A stretch of DNA of 64,000 bases from Cordia subcordata (taxonomy: Eukaryota; Streptophyta; Magnoliopsida; Boraginales; Cordiaceae): the NCBI GenBank assembly GCA_028554755.1, contig JAPTOF010000016.1, positions 5,989,001 through 6,053,000 on the forward strand, written 5' to 3'. This document shows positions 25,524-37,740 of this stretch, in pieces; the first letter of the stretch is position 1, and each line of letters starts with the position of its first letter. A program made the translations under genes and the position numbers. Below the pieces are notes generated by a model, which made no database searches, was not told where the DNA came from, and saw nothing but the letters and a program-made list of their open reading frames with translations.

Positions 25524-25656
25524 AAATTCACGCACTTTGAAACAAACAGTCAGCTTTCTTATCTGGAAGCATAAATGCCAACCAATTAGCCCCTCACTCA
25601 CCCACTCCAAGGCCAAAAGAAAGAAAAAAATAATAATAATAAAATAAAATAAAGGG

Positions 25657-27778
25657 ATGATTTCTTCCAAGATTTTAATGATGGCGGTGGCAGTGGTGGC
25701 GGCGGGCACCGCGGAGGCGCAATCATCATCGGGACCGGAGTGCGCGTCGAAGCTTGTACCATGCTCAGCCTACTTGAATTCTACGAACCCACCACCCTCC
25801 TGTTGCGACCCGCTAAGAGAAGCGGTGCAAAAAGAGCTTCCATGTTTATGTAACCTGTTTTACTCGCCTGGCCTTTTGCCTTCTCTTGGTGTCAATGTTA
25901 CCCAGGCTCTTCGCCTCCCTGGCTACTGTAAAATCCCTGGTGATCTTAGTGCCTGCAAAGGTATGGGTAACTTCTGTACAATTGATATTTGTAGCTATCG
26001 GAAATTTATCTCGAACCATCCGCACTTAAAACTTAGGCACGATTAGTTGTTCGGTTATCTGATAGCTGTTCGGGTTGCTAATAGTTGTTATTAGTTGTTA
26101 GTTGATTGTTAGTTTAGTATTATGCTAAATGCTGTCTATAACAAACTACAGATATGACCTTTTCTTTTCTTTATTCAAGAAATGAATTCCCTGGACATTC
26201 AAGCAGGTTTGCGTCCCTGATCAGAAACTTTGTTATTCCACAGCAAAATAAAATAAAATAAAAAGGGGCTTTTTCTTTTTTCTAACTGAAGTTAAGCTTT
26301 TAAATGAGGTAATCGCTCCAACATGGTATCAAAGTATAGAAATTGAAAGGTTGCAGACTGTCACCTATTTAAAAATATTAAAATGTGTTAATACAATAAA
26401 CATACGTACCAATATTATTTTTACAAGTTTAAGCTTTTGAATAATGTGACAACTCTGATGCGTACTGTTGTATTATTATCTCATGGTGTGATTCATGATT
26501 GATTATTGCTTAAAATTGACTATTTGTCATGACTTGGAAATTCACCTTTGATTAGTTGAAGTTTTCAACTGAGAAACAGGAGCACTAATTATCAAATTTT
26601 GGTGGTTTTCTTCTTTAATAACCTATTGGCGTTTGGGTGGGTAGGGTAAATCGGGAATATATTTATTTACATTTTTTATTTAGTTTATTTGTATTTATTT
26701 ATATAATTCTTTTGGTTTCTGCAGCTGCTGCTCCAGGTCCTGCGTCCCTGCCTTCACCTCCAGGTAGCAAATACAATTGTACAAATTAATTATACGTTGA
26801 TTGCATAAATAATTAGCGCTAATTACTTAGCAAAGGGAAAAAAGAAGTGCTTATTTCTTGAATCACTTCCATATGATCTTTTTCATCTAACTGTTTCTGT
26901 AATTAGGCTTGCCTTCACATGACAATATTTTGACCCAAAATAAGAGAAAGCAAAAGACTTGACTTGATAATGGCTGTTGTATTCTTTAGTTGACCGCCCT
27001 GTATGTTGACTCAGAAGTTTGTTTTGTTGAGCTCATGACTTTAGCTTTAAGAAGTTGTTGTCAGTGCCTGCCTGCTTGTGAAATCGGAACACAGCTAATT
27101 TATATAAGATTCCGGAGTAGGTCGGATCTTTCTTTGAATTCCACCTATAGTGAAAGCTTCGTCCACCAAGAGAAGACGATACAGAGTTTAGCGAGTTATT
27201 TAGGAAGCGCAAATAGCTACAAAATTCCCAGTTATTTACTTCCAAATTTTGTAATGTGATTGAGGATACTATTAACTCGGATTTAAGAGTCATGCTGGGA
27301 GCAAATTTCTAAGCCATCCTTGTTTCTGATTTGATATGAAACTTTTTAAGCATTCAGTTTTAGTTGATATGAGCAAAAACTAAGTAATTAAGGAGATGAT
27401 GAGTCCAAGTACCCATGAAATATGAATTGATACTAATGTCATCTTGGCAAATATTATGTGTCTGCTGACTGCTTAAGAAGTTTACTTGTGTTGCATCAGA
27501 GTATCTTTTCAAATCCTTCTTTAGTGTTAGATTTTCAGGGTCACGTCCACAGTCTAGAACCACACTTATTTCGTGTATCTACCAATGTGGGACACTACAA
27601 TGTTGTCTCTTTCCCGTTTTCTGAGCTGATTATGACAAGCGTAAACATTTTTCTTTCTCTCCTGAAACATTCTGCGGCAGTACCTGGCGGAAATAATGGC
27701 AATGGCGCGGGCAGGACGATGTCATGGAGTGGATTGTCAAGCGTAGTTTTGCTTTTGGCTTCCATGATGCTTAGTTAG
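25657..27778 (+). CDS. GPI-anchored non-specific lipid-transfer protein (LTPG)
   Basis: Three exons, 25657-25960, 26725-26763 and 27681-27778, join in phase (donors GTATGG and GTAGCA; acceptors CTGCAG and CGGCAG) to give 146 residues. Residues 1-21 are a signal peptide ending AEA. The eight-cysteine motif is complete: C29, C36, C49-C50, C63-x-C65, C91, C100. After it come an Ala/Pro-rich linker (AAAPGPASLPSPP) in the tiny second exon and a hydrophobic C-terminal tail (SSVVLLLASMMLS), the signal for GPI attachment. Such proteins sit at the outer plasma membrane or wall and take part in cuticular lipid or xylogen-type functions; the exact ligand is unknown. Reading through intron 1 stays open to 26046 and would give a soluble isoform without the anchor. 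Confidence 0.9.
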
Positions 27779-29242
27779 ATCCTGAAATGTGCCCTCTGGA
27801 AGCTTGATGGAGCCAATTTTAACTATGGGAGTGGAATCAGCAAAACTCAAAACCTTGTGGTTTCATAGTTCCACATTTAAGCAGTACAGAGCAGAGCCAG
27901 CACATTAAACTTCACCCTGGAGGATTTCTTCTTTGATTGTTCATTCGGTTGAGAAATATATATGATGTTTACTCCTATTGTTGACGAATTTATATTGAAA
28001 TTGCTGTATTGTAAATTTAATCGTGTCTACTCGAATTTCGTACTTGAACATTTGGTTCTCGACCTTAGCTTTCTTTTGGCTGCATCACATCTCTAGACTA
28101 TACGAGGGTCAATGGAGACTACAATCATTATTAGTTCCGTTTCCATTCTAATATACGTGTGTATTTTTCTAAAGCTTTTACAATTCAAAGAATCAAGGAG
28201 TTTGAATGGATATGTATATTAGAGAAAACAAATATTTATATCATCTTATGCTAGTTGTATTAGTGTTTTTCCCGTGAAGGCAAAAATAATTCATTTGAGA
28301 GGTTTCTAATACAATCAAGAGGAAGAGAACTTACTCAAGCTGCTCTAACAACTCGATCATCTGTTATATTGGAAAGTGACGCAACAGAATGATATGGTTG
28401 TCGAAACAAGATTACACAGTTAAAATAAGAAATGAGAAAAAATGGATAATTAAGACATTAAAATTAGAAATGAGAAAAAATGGATAATTAAGACATTAAA
28501 ATTTTACGTGAAAAACTCTTAAATAAATTAAGGAAAAAATTATGGACAAATAATAAGAAATGAGAAAAAATGGATAATTAAGACACTAAAATTTTAGATG
28601 AAAAATCCTCAAACAAATTAAGGAAAAAATTATGGACAAGTAAAGAGGATTTTACCATGTGAAAAAGTATTTTACAACCTCTCTCTAACATAAGAAGAGA
28701 ATTATTTTACTTTTTCTTATAATAGGAGAAACTCACTCTTACTAATATATATATAACGAGTGAAAGAACTAAACACTTAGGAGAAACTCTATATATATTC
28801 TCTCTAAATGCTTATTGTTGCTTCTTGCTTGGGATGATCCAAAGCTTCTCCCGGGCTTGCTCTTTATGGGCAAAAGATAGGAGGAAAACAATTAATGCAA
28901 GATGGCTGCAAACTTCATTTTCTTCATCCATTAAATGTCATGCACAATTTTTCCTTCTTAACTTGTATATAGTTTCATTGGCTTTTCAAATTTTGCATGC
29001 TCTTACAGGAAGATCTTAGACAAATATTGACTTTTCAAAATTTGCTCTTGACTTTTGTCTTCTCTTATGCTCAAAGTGAACTTTACTTCTGACATGTTAC
29101 ACGGTTGATTATTTTAAAACATGCTTAAAGGTATAGGCAAAACTGGAGGATGAGAGATGTAGAGAATTTTGAATTATGGAAAATAATCTTCGGGCATAAT
29201 CTGAATTTTCCTTGAATGCTTAAACTGCTGCTGATTGTATGA
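27779..29242. other. LTPG 3' flank and repeats
   Basis: The first ~250 bases probably include the LTPG 3'UTR. A nested tandem duplication lies at 28428-28645 (listed). No other gene recognised. Confidence 0.4.
28428..28645. repeat. Nested tandem duplication (38 bp and 90 bp)
   Basis: AGAAATGAGAAAAAATGGAT starts at 28428, 28466 and 28556. The last two head 90-bp units that match nearly throughout, ending TTAAGGAAAAAATTATGGAC plus a few bases; the first is a 38-bp partial copy. Confidence 0.9.
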
Positions 29243-29643
29243 CTTTTTGTTTGGATTGGAGAAGGGGAAAAAAAATAGGAAAGGATAATTGAAAAAACAA
29301 GGACTTGTCGTCATAAGTTAAATTCTCATTTCTTTCCACGTTGACCGGAATGACTCTTTCTCATGACAGGATATAACTAGATTTTTTGGTCTTTCTTTAA
29401 CCCTTCATTGCTTCTGAAGTACAATCCAAATAAGGAGATGAATTCTCTAATCCCTCCACAATCTTCCTTTACTTTGAAATATATTCCCGTCCAAACATCA
29501 TGTTGATGAGGAGGATTACAAAATCCCCCAAATTTTTGGTTTTCTTTTTTTGTTTTTTTAAAAAAAAAAACAAAATTCAACTTGTAAAAAGTCGTTCTTC
29601 TCCTTTTCATTTAAAATTAACATCTGTAATCCAAACAAAAAAT
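29243..29643. mobile_element. Possible ~400-bp TIR element
   Basis: CTTTTTGTTTGGATTGGAGA at the left and CTGTAATCCAAACAAAAAAT at the right are inverted. The ends resemble family 1, but the interior is less A/T-run-like. No duplication seen. Confidence 0.35.
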
Positions 29644-31270
29644 CATGAATTCCTTCTGCTAAGAATTGTTGAGGTTTTCTCTAGAAAGCTAGTTGATCAA
29701 TAAGAATAGTGGTTCAAAACTTCATATGATATACTTAAAACTTGCAATTTTCTAATATGAGAAGAATATATATACTTCAATATCTTTTGGTTACATTCCT
29801 TGACATTTTTTACGATCCATACCAGAAAATCCATTTTTTCCCTTTCCTTATTTTTTCTAGTTCTAGTGCTTTCGCTTGGGCTATCCAATTAGGGGGTTAA
29901 TGGGCTCATAGGTAAGGGACATCTATCTATTATATGGGTTTTATTTTATTTTTCTTCTTTTTAACCAAGCTTTATACCGTGCACTATATGCACTGTGTGC
30001 TCCACATGAGCACTATACACCATACTGTACGTAAACATCAAGCACACAGTGCATTCAATATATATGTTCAAAATTCTTATATTATATGTTCAGAACTATG
30101 TCCAAAATTTTTATATTTTATGTTCAAAATTTTTATTATTTATAGTTTTTAACAATAAATTTATAAGTTTAATTTTTTATCACTCTTATATTACATGTTC
30201 AAAAGTTTTAAATAATACTCAAAACTCTTATATTATATGTTTAAAATTTTTATATTTTAGGTTCAACACTTTTAATTATTCACAACTTTTTAACAATAAG
30301 CTCATGAGTTTAATTTTTCATGACTGTTGTATTACATGTTCAAAAGTTTTGGATAATATGTTCAATATTGAATATTTATAAATGTTAAATTTTATATTTC
30401 ACAAGTTTTATACTATATTCACAGTTTTTTGTAACATATGTTTAGAATATTTATGCTTTATATTTAAAACTCTTATATTATATATTCATAGATTATACAT
30501 TGTATGTTCAAAATATTTTATACTTTATATTCAGAACTTTTATATTACATATTCATAAATTATACATTGTATGTTCACAAAAGTTTGATGAAGGGAATAG
30601 ACGAATGTGATTTAGCCAAAACATTAAACACTTAATCTGCATTATTTTATATCATTTGTTAGATAGCCAAATTCTGCATCCTTTCACTCATATGCACCAA
30701 CCGCACACTAAACACCATTACCACTATGACACACACGGATCTACTGTTACAAATCTGAAAAAATAATTAAAAAAAAGAGTGAAAGAGAATAATGGCGACA
30801 ACTCGTGCTCAATAGTGAAATGGAATTGGTATAAAAATTGACGACTAGCTTGTGGCTGCTCAAAGATGGTGGTTGCGATAATGAAGTCAGATTTGAAATT
30901 AGACGGTTTGATTTTGCTAGGGAGAGAGCTCTGTGTGCAAGAATGAAGAGGGAGAGAGAGACATGTGTCTTTGTTCGGACATGAGAAAGGAAGAATTTTC
31001 TTTTTTCTTTTTTAATATAGGCACGTGTTATTCACGTTAAATTTGGTGCACAGTACTCGGTAAGAGCACAGTACCTATGGAGCACAATAAAAATTGCTTT
31101 TTAACACCCAACCCAACCTAATCTCCCAATTTAATAGAATTTGAACCCAAATCATCACTTTTCGAGTAGTCTCAACCAATGAATAAATAATAAATTGATA
31201 GACACATAGATAATATTGTGTTACCACCTTATTTAAAATAAAGTTTAAGCTTGTAGGGAGAATATTAGTG
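29644..31270. other. AT-rich intergenic region with ATGTTCAAAA repeat
   Basis: Between about 30056 and 30580 short units of the type ATGTTCAAAA-N-TTATATTA recur many times imperfectly. GTGCAC/GAGCAC-rich patches flank it at 29977-30050 and 31045-31085, possibly the ends of one larger element. No gene. Confidence 0.4.
30056..30580. repeat. Degenerate ATGTTCAAAA short-unit repeat
   Basis: At least ten variants of ATGTTCAAAA or ATGTTCATAA separated by TTATATTA-like DNA, at irregular spacing of about 18-60 bp. Confidence 0.6.
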
Positions 31271-32910
31271 TATTTATTATTAAATTGAAGATAAATAGGT
31301 ACATAAATCTAGAAACACAAATATCCATAGAGATACATAAACAGATATATAGATACCAAAATTTCTACATAGATAGATTGATAGATAGATACGTAAATAT
31401 CTATATTGAGAGGTAGCTAAATCTATCTATACTATCTAATAAAGCAAAATAAGCTGTAATTTCGTGCTATCAAGTGGCGCTCTATATGACAAGTTTTTCA
31501 TACTGCGTGTAAAGACAAATTTGCCCATATTTAGGTTTCTCCACCGCTTTTTGCCCTTTTTTTTTTTCCTTTTTTGTAAGACATCTTTTTGCTTTAAACC
31601 CTAAATGGCATAAAGCTATACCATTTGCCACTTTTCTTACTGATATATTTGTGGTTTTTTTTTTCTTCAAGTTTTCTTTGTGATTTAAACCCTAAATGAC
31701 TCAATCTCTTCTCCACATGCCGCTTTCTTTACTGAGCTATTCACATGTGTTTGTAAATCACACCTACTGATTCATCTCAATAATCTGCCTAATGGATATC
31801 GTAAAGGAAATTTTATCATTTGTACCTTATTTGTGTCGATATGTCCATTGCCATATCGGATTTTATATCGTCTAATTTGTTATACGTGCCTTGATTGCCG
31901 ACAATGGTTTGTTTCCTTTTCTCTAATTGCGCTTTGTATATTTATGATGTTGTGTTCATTTTGCTTCTCCTCACGACCTCAATTGGTATTCTCATCCTCT
32001 GTTCTCCATTAAGATACTCTATTTTGCTTTACGGGTATGAATCTAACCTCGTAGATATATATAGTAGATAGACAATTAGATTGGTAGACAGATAAATTTC
32101 TACGTAGATACATAAATAGATAGATGCAAGAAAAGAAAAAAACCCACGTAGATACATAGCTAGACAAGTAGATACATAAACTATCTGTACTGCATGATAG
32201 GCAGTAATCGATACATAGGACTATTCAATTACATTGATAGGCTTCACCAAAGTTTGATTTTATGGTAGTGAAATAATAAATGCTAAAGTTCAATTTTCAC
32301 AAAGTTAAATTCTCTAAAGGCTAAATCAAAGTTCGACTTTACCAAAGTCAAATTCTAGTCAGATTTCACCCAAGAATTTTGCGAAAAATCTTGCAAACTC
32401 TGAAGGTGCTTTTTGGTCAAGTTTATCTTTTCCAAAATTAAATAACTATATTATCTTAAGAATTACTTCAAGAACTATATCATTTTTAACATAATGATTT
32501 TTTTTATATTATTTATGTAAATAGTCGAAGATACACAGACAGATAGATACATACATAAATAGACACATAAATAGATAGAAACAAATACCAAAGACCTAGT
32601 AATCAAGTGGTATGTTTCTTATTTTTAATGTGAGTAAATATAGGAATCAAAAATTAATTTTCGTTAGTTACATATTGTAATCGACTTTTGGAAGGCCTCT
32701 CTTGAAGTAAAAAAAATAGACACATAAATGGATAGATGGTACATATATGACAAATATAAAATTAAATATATACATAGGTAGTTAGAGATATTGATAGATA
32801 GACAGATAGGAAAATAAATAGTGAGTAGCTCTATATGTATCTATCTATTTGTCTACGTACATAAAAATCTATTTATGTATTTACATATCTATCTATCTAT
32901 CTATCTTTTT
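31271..32910. repeat. GATA/TATC-rich microsatellite tract
   Basis: Interrupted clusters of GATAGATA, GATACATA and AGATAAAT units occur at 31290-31440, 32050-32230, 32520-32580 and 32720-32910. The last switches from GATA units to TATC units near 32825, making an imperfect palindrome ending in TATCTATCTATCTATC. The spacers are ordinary AT-rich DNA. Confidence 0.75.
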
Positions 32911-33102
32911 TTTTCCTTTAAAATATACATATCATGTGATTTCTTAGTACGACGAATGAATTAACTCTTATTGAAACTATATATTTTTTTAATGTATATT
33001 CGTCAAATTATATTGAAAAAATATTGATTCTTGTTGGTCCAAATGCTTATGTATTCAAACGCAGGTTACTTGGCAACTTGGCATTTGGTATATGCATACT
33101 AG

Positions 33103-33645
33103 TGTAGAAGGTGATTTCCACAGTCACAGACAGAATTGACGGGGCTCTGATAACCTGCAAAAATAGAAAACGAGGTGAACGACAAAAAATCTTGACACCA
33201 GTGTAGTGCCGGCCGAAGATCCTCCGATGCTCAAGTCAGCGTTTCAGTTGCTAATAAGAATAAGAGGTAGTTAAGTTTAGGTTTCAAGTGACGTATTTGT
33301 AGATGGCAGGCTTGAATATCTTGGCTCTGCCCCTCTTCTCCCAATGAGGTGTGCTTTTATAACCTTCAAGACAGAGGAGTCCTTTGCATGTTGATATCGT
33401 CATGCAAAGCTTTATCTTCCTAGTGCATATCTACGAGAAGGATAATTGATCCCTGTCTAAGATGCATATCCATTGGAAGGATAATTAATCCCTGGCTGAA
33501 TTGTTGTCAAGAAATATGAAGTGATTAAACGCGCTTCTAGAAGGTCGGGCCTTGACTTTAGGCCTTTGAGTGGACGGCCTAGCAAATGGTATCGTAAATC
33601 CAACTCACTATTAATCAATCTGCCCATGTGATTTTAGCCCAAATA
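33103..33645 (-). repeat. 3' LTR of the Gypsy element
   Basis: 543 bp, plus-strand ends TGTAGAAGG and GCCCAAATA. The terminal CA seen in the partner LTR has mutated to TA here. It matches 43790-44331 along its length. Confidence 0.92.
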
Positions 33646-33662
33646 GTTTGTCCCCCCACTCT
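33646..33662 (-). promoter_or_regulatory. Polypurine tract of the Gypsy element
   Basis: On the minus strand AGAGTGGGGGGACAAAC directly abuts the 3' LTR, the expected site and composition for plus-strand DNA priming. Confidence 0.75.
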
Positions 33663-35156
33663 CTAAGTCGAGGTTCTCAATTTAGAGAGTGGATCCTATG
33701 CATAGGATTTTCTTGACTCCAATGCCATGATATTATAATACCTTATGCTATCCACAAATTTTTAGGGCATGGAAGACTTACCACTTGTAAGACCCTTTGT
33801 CCAAGATCCAAATTAATTTAAAGACAATCACGACTGTGCAAAATCTTACAAAATTAATTCAGACCGAATATACAGATGGTTTAATATAATACGATCTAAT
33901 TTAACGCTAGGCTAAGCATTGAACATACATGCCTTGTATATTTGCATGCACTTATATACCTTCTGAAGTAATTGATATAACAACTCACATCATTTCAAGA
34001 CTTGAGGCCGTCCCACGCACTGCAGCCTGATGTTACGAAAAGTTAATCAAATGCGTGGCTACTGATAATGGGCGCATGAGAGTAAAACACCAAACCAACT
34101 TCCTATTCTTTTTGTGAAAATCTCCCAACAGCTTTTGTAATTTGCAAGGATCCTTAATGTAAGCATGCTAGTTCTAATGGTGTGCGTGTATGCATACAGT
34201 TCATTATGAAAGTTTCGAAGCAAACAAACATCCCTCGGAGCTTCTTAACAAAGTTTCTCTCTTTTTTTCTACTTTTATTCTAGCCCAGCAGGTGTTTGAT
34301 AAAATCTTGAAGCGAAGGGGAATGGGCGAGACTAGCGGGTGGCAGCAACGGTTAAGGATTGCGTATATCACCTGTTCGACAAAAGTTCCCAATTGCTGAA
34401 ATCTTAAAAGCTTTACTTCTTCCAAGTGTTTGATAAAATTTCAAGGTGAACAAAGAGCAGAAGACTTGCTATCCAACAGGCACGAAACTGAAACTCAAGG
34501 TAAAATAAAGATGCTCATGGTCAATAATACTTAACGTAACCAAAGCAAGTCACATTCGTGAACAATGCATAGCAGGGCATAACATTGTATCTTTTCGAGT
34601 GTCAGTTGCTTGTGCATGTATATGTATTAGGATGTAGCTTCTTGCAGTAGGCTATCTTACGAGCCTTCATAGTTACTCCACATGTTGCAGTTATCTTTCA
34701 TTGATGAATAACGATTGTGTTGATGCCTTCTTTCGTGACCAAAATGCTGTTTGATGCGTTGCTATTGCGTAACACAATAGATGGGAGATGTCGCCCAATA
34801 CTTGTTCGACTTTACTAATATGATGAGTGGGCATAGGCAAGGATGACATACAAGGATTATAAGTAAAGATAGCAGGTGAGATTGATAGGTGAGAATGACA
34901 TGCAAGGATCACGGGTACCACATGTTTGACAAAATTCCTCACTTGCCTTGGGACTTTTCATACCTCCAGATGTTTAACGAAAACTTTTTTTATATATATA
35001 GGTAATGTTCGACGGGCAAGGACGTCGGGTACGGAGAAGTTAGCATTGGTTCTTATTGTATCACTGCTGTTGGTTACCCTTTAAACTCCACAACATTGAA
35101 ATGCTTAACATATCATGTTAACACTTGTAATACCTAGAGTTTTTACTATTATGCAG
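33663..35156. other. Element internal region between PPT and antisense gene
   Basis: No gel-pol homology. Loosely related stretches containing GTTCGACAAAA or GTTTGACAAAA followed by TTCC recur near 34374 and 34922 and suggest internal duplications. It may hold the leader and first exon(s) of the plus-strand gene, but none is recognisable. Confidence 0.35.
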
Positions 35157-37215
35157 GTTCAGTTGCTTGACGCGTCACTCATTCGAGGTCTGTTCCAGGC
35201 TATCTATTTGCTTGCTATGATGCCTCGTTATAAGCAGGCCGAGCAAGCTGAGGATAATCCCAGGTTGCACATCTCAGCCAGCCTTGGCATGCGACATCGG
35301 GATCCTATCGGGGAATTCTTTGCAGAAGGAATCCAATGCACCACCACATAAGAGGAACTCAAATACTACAGCGAATCCAATCAACTTAGCGAAGATGTCG
35401 TAGTGGCTTAACTAAGGCTTAGAGATTGGTCGAGTTCTTCCCTTGAGGGGAAATAACTATGTTCCAAGATGTTCTTGATCTAGGAATTCGAATTCCACTT
35501 CATCCGTAATTATGTGCCATATTCAATACTTACGGGATCAGTTCAGGCCAACTGTATCCATACAAGTAGAAGACTATGCTGGCAGCGCTTGTTCTTTTAT
35601 AGCAAAAGGGAATTCACTTCTCCATACCAATTTTCAAGACATTATTTTCTATCATACGGTCTACTAAAAAACCAAACTGGTTTGTCCTTTCTGCTCGCGG
35701 ATCTTATAGACTCTTCAACTCCATCCGTGTTGACGATGATGACTCATGGCGAGGGAAGTATTTATTTTTTGCACGGATACACGGTGTTTGGGATATCCAA
35801 TAAATGTGGGTTATAGCTGCAAAGAATGAATACTTGAAGTTGAGCGAAGACAGTCGCCGAGCCCTCAATGCCTTAGTTGTAGAGTGCAGAGGTCAATCAC
35901 ACCGTGTAAAAGATTTAATCACCTGCGATAACCTTGTCGCTAGAGGCTTTGCTGTCTCACTAGAGCTAGGGACATACCCTTTGCCGTGACCAACCCTGGG
36001 ACAGGACTTCAAACACGTTCGAAGAGAAATTCTCGCCAACGTGCTCGGAAATCCACCACTGGTGGCGCGATCTCCTCTACTGCAGCTGTTGCTTCTTACT
36101 TTGCTGGGTCAGTCTCCTTCCTTGGTTCAAAGAGTTTCGACGAAATAGAGAGTGATCATGGGAATCACGAAGAGAGTGAAGACAACTCTAGTCATGAAGA
36201 AGGTGAAGATGTAGAGGATTCTTCAGATAGCGAGCCACCAAATGCTCCCCCCATCTTAGGGACAGATAGTGCCTTTTCTTCTGACGGTTCAGGTACATGC
36301 ATTCATTCCCTTATGATTTCCTTTCTCCAATTACTCCTTATTTTTGTTTCTACTTATTTGTTTCTACTAATTTGTTAATGCAGATGCGGAAGAAAGACAG
36401 AGAGCTGCCTTGGCTGTAGTTGAGAGACTCGCACGGAGCCAAAAAAGGAAAAGAAGTGTATCATCTCGGCCTTCTCATACGGAAGAAGCCCCGGCTAGCG
36501 GATGCCAGTTCTTGACTATTCCTTTCACCACGTACTCTGACCTCCCGATAGACGAGGGAGATCTGTTTGCTAATTTTACTAAGAAAGGCGTATTGGTACG
36601 TGTGTGTGTGTATATATATATATATACAAATATATACATGTATATATGTGTATACACATATATACATATGTATACATAAGGATATATATACATATCCTTA
36701 TGTTTCACATTGTTTCCCCATTTCCCTGCTTACTATCTCTTTGGCTGCAGCTAGTTTTAGAAATTTCTTCCTTCGTAAAAATGGTCCCTGAGATTGTGAA
36801 CAAATGTTGGGACCTTCAACACCTTCTTGCAAATGAACGGGAGGCTCGTTCCAAGGCTGAAAGGGAACTTGCAGCGGAGCAGACATACCGTGTTAGGCTA
36901 AAATAAGAACTAAAAAATGAGCGATTGTCCCAAGCCAAGGCGGAGAAAGATCTTGCAGCCGCTGGAGTTGCCAAGGAGGAACTCGAGTCCAAGCTCAACT
37001 CTTTAGTTGATAAGGCCAGAAGGAGCGCCGTGAATGAGTACAAGAAGAGCAGGAAATTTGGTAAGTAAGTTGCCAGCGTGTCAAAGCTTAGTTCAGAGAA
37101 AGCTGCTGAACAAGCTGTCAAGAACTGCCTAAGGAAGGTTCAACAGACTTACTCAAATGTTGACATTAATTGCTTCAAGGCTGTCATCACTCCTCCGACT
37201 CCTCGCCCTAACTGA
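35157..37215 (+). pseudogene. Antisense extra gene of the Tat element (Transposase_28-like), decayed
   Basis: This plus-strand gene runs opposite to gag-pol. A 5' part (35157-35990) shows remnants of the domain annotated as 'putative gypsy type transposase': GIRIPLHP at 35483-35506 and YGISSGQL from 35531, broken by TAA at 35507 and TAG at 35567. Downstream, exons ending at 36292, 36384-36595 and 36751-37215 join in phase across introns 36293-36383 and 36596-36750; they encode a Ser/Glu acidic stretch (EESEDNSSHEEGEDVEDSSD), a basic patch (RSQKRKR) and a coiled-coil with heptads rich in Ala, Glu and Lys. TAA at 36904 interrupts the coil; TAA at 37066 does too, or is part of a GTAAGTAAGT donor. 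The function of such extra genes is unknown. Confidence 0.65.
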
Positions 37216-37740
37216 GCCCAGTTAAGTATTGACCCTTCATCTGTATCAAGCTCGCTGAATACATACGGTACTTCTCCACTAGGCTCCGCTGATGCGTAGA
37301 ATACTTTGTCTTCTTGCATTTCCTTTTTTTTTTTAGCTTCTGTAAACTCAAGACTATGAATTATTCGCTTGTGCGTGAATTTTAACTGTACGTTTTATCT
37401 CTTTCCCTTGTAATTTCTTTCTTCTTTTTCTTCTTTTTTTTTTGATATTAAGTAGCTTATTACTCATTGGCACTTTTTTGTTAACTTATGAGCCTGTGAG
37501 GATTGCTTTACTCACCCTATGGTGTATTGAGCTTACGTGGAGCTTTTGTCTGACATTCTTGCTGTTAGACGCTTATGTAAAGAATGTCACTGATTCTTAT
37601 GAAGCGCCATGGGCTACTTCAAGCTTCAGTAAAGCTAAGACTTTTTGTAACTAATACAGATTGTTACAAGCCCATGGTTTAGCAAAGTTGGTTGTTAGTC
37701 CCACAATTGAACAAGGACTGTTGCTAGTTTATAAGGAATA
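37216..37740. other. Spacer after the antisense gene
   Basis: T-rich runs near 37325 and 37425-37441, then unremarkable sequence; probably the 3'UTR of the antisense gene. Nothing coding seen. Confidence 0.4.

Noticed and set aside
28428..28645. CRISPR-like direct repeats
   Set aside because: Tandem without unique spacers, in a plant nuclear genome.
30049..30381. 110-codon plus-strand frame rich in Ile, Tyr and Asn
   Set aside because: It is a translation of the ATGTTCAAAA repeat field.
36599..36700. Microsatellite as a separate feature in the retroelement
   Set aside because: It lies in the predicted second intron of the antisense gene and needs no further explanation.
36604..36906. Open frame starting in a TA/TG microsatellite (about 100 codons)
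   Set aside because: The first half is a translation of the repeat; the second half is the real exon 3 of the antisense gene, reached by splicing at 36750.
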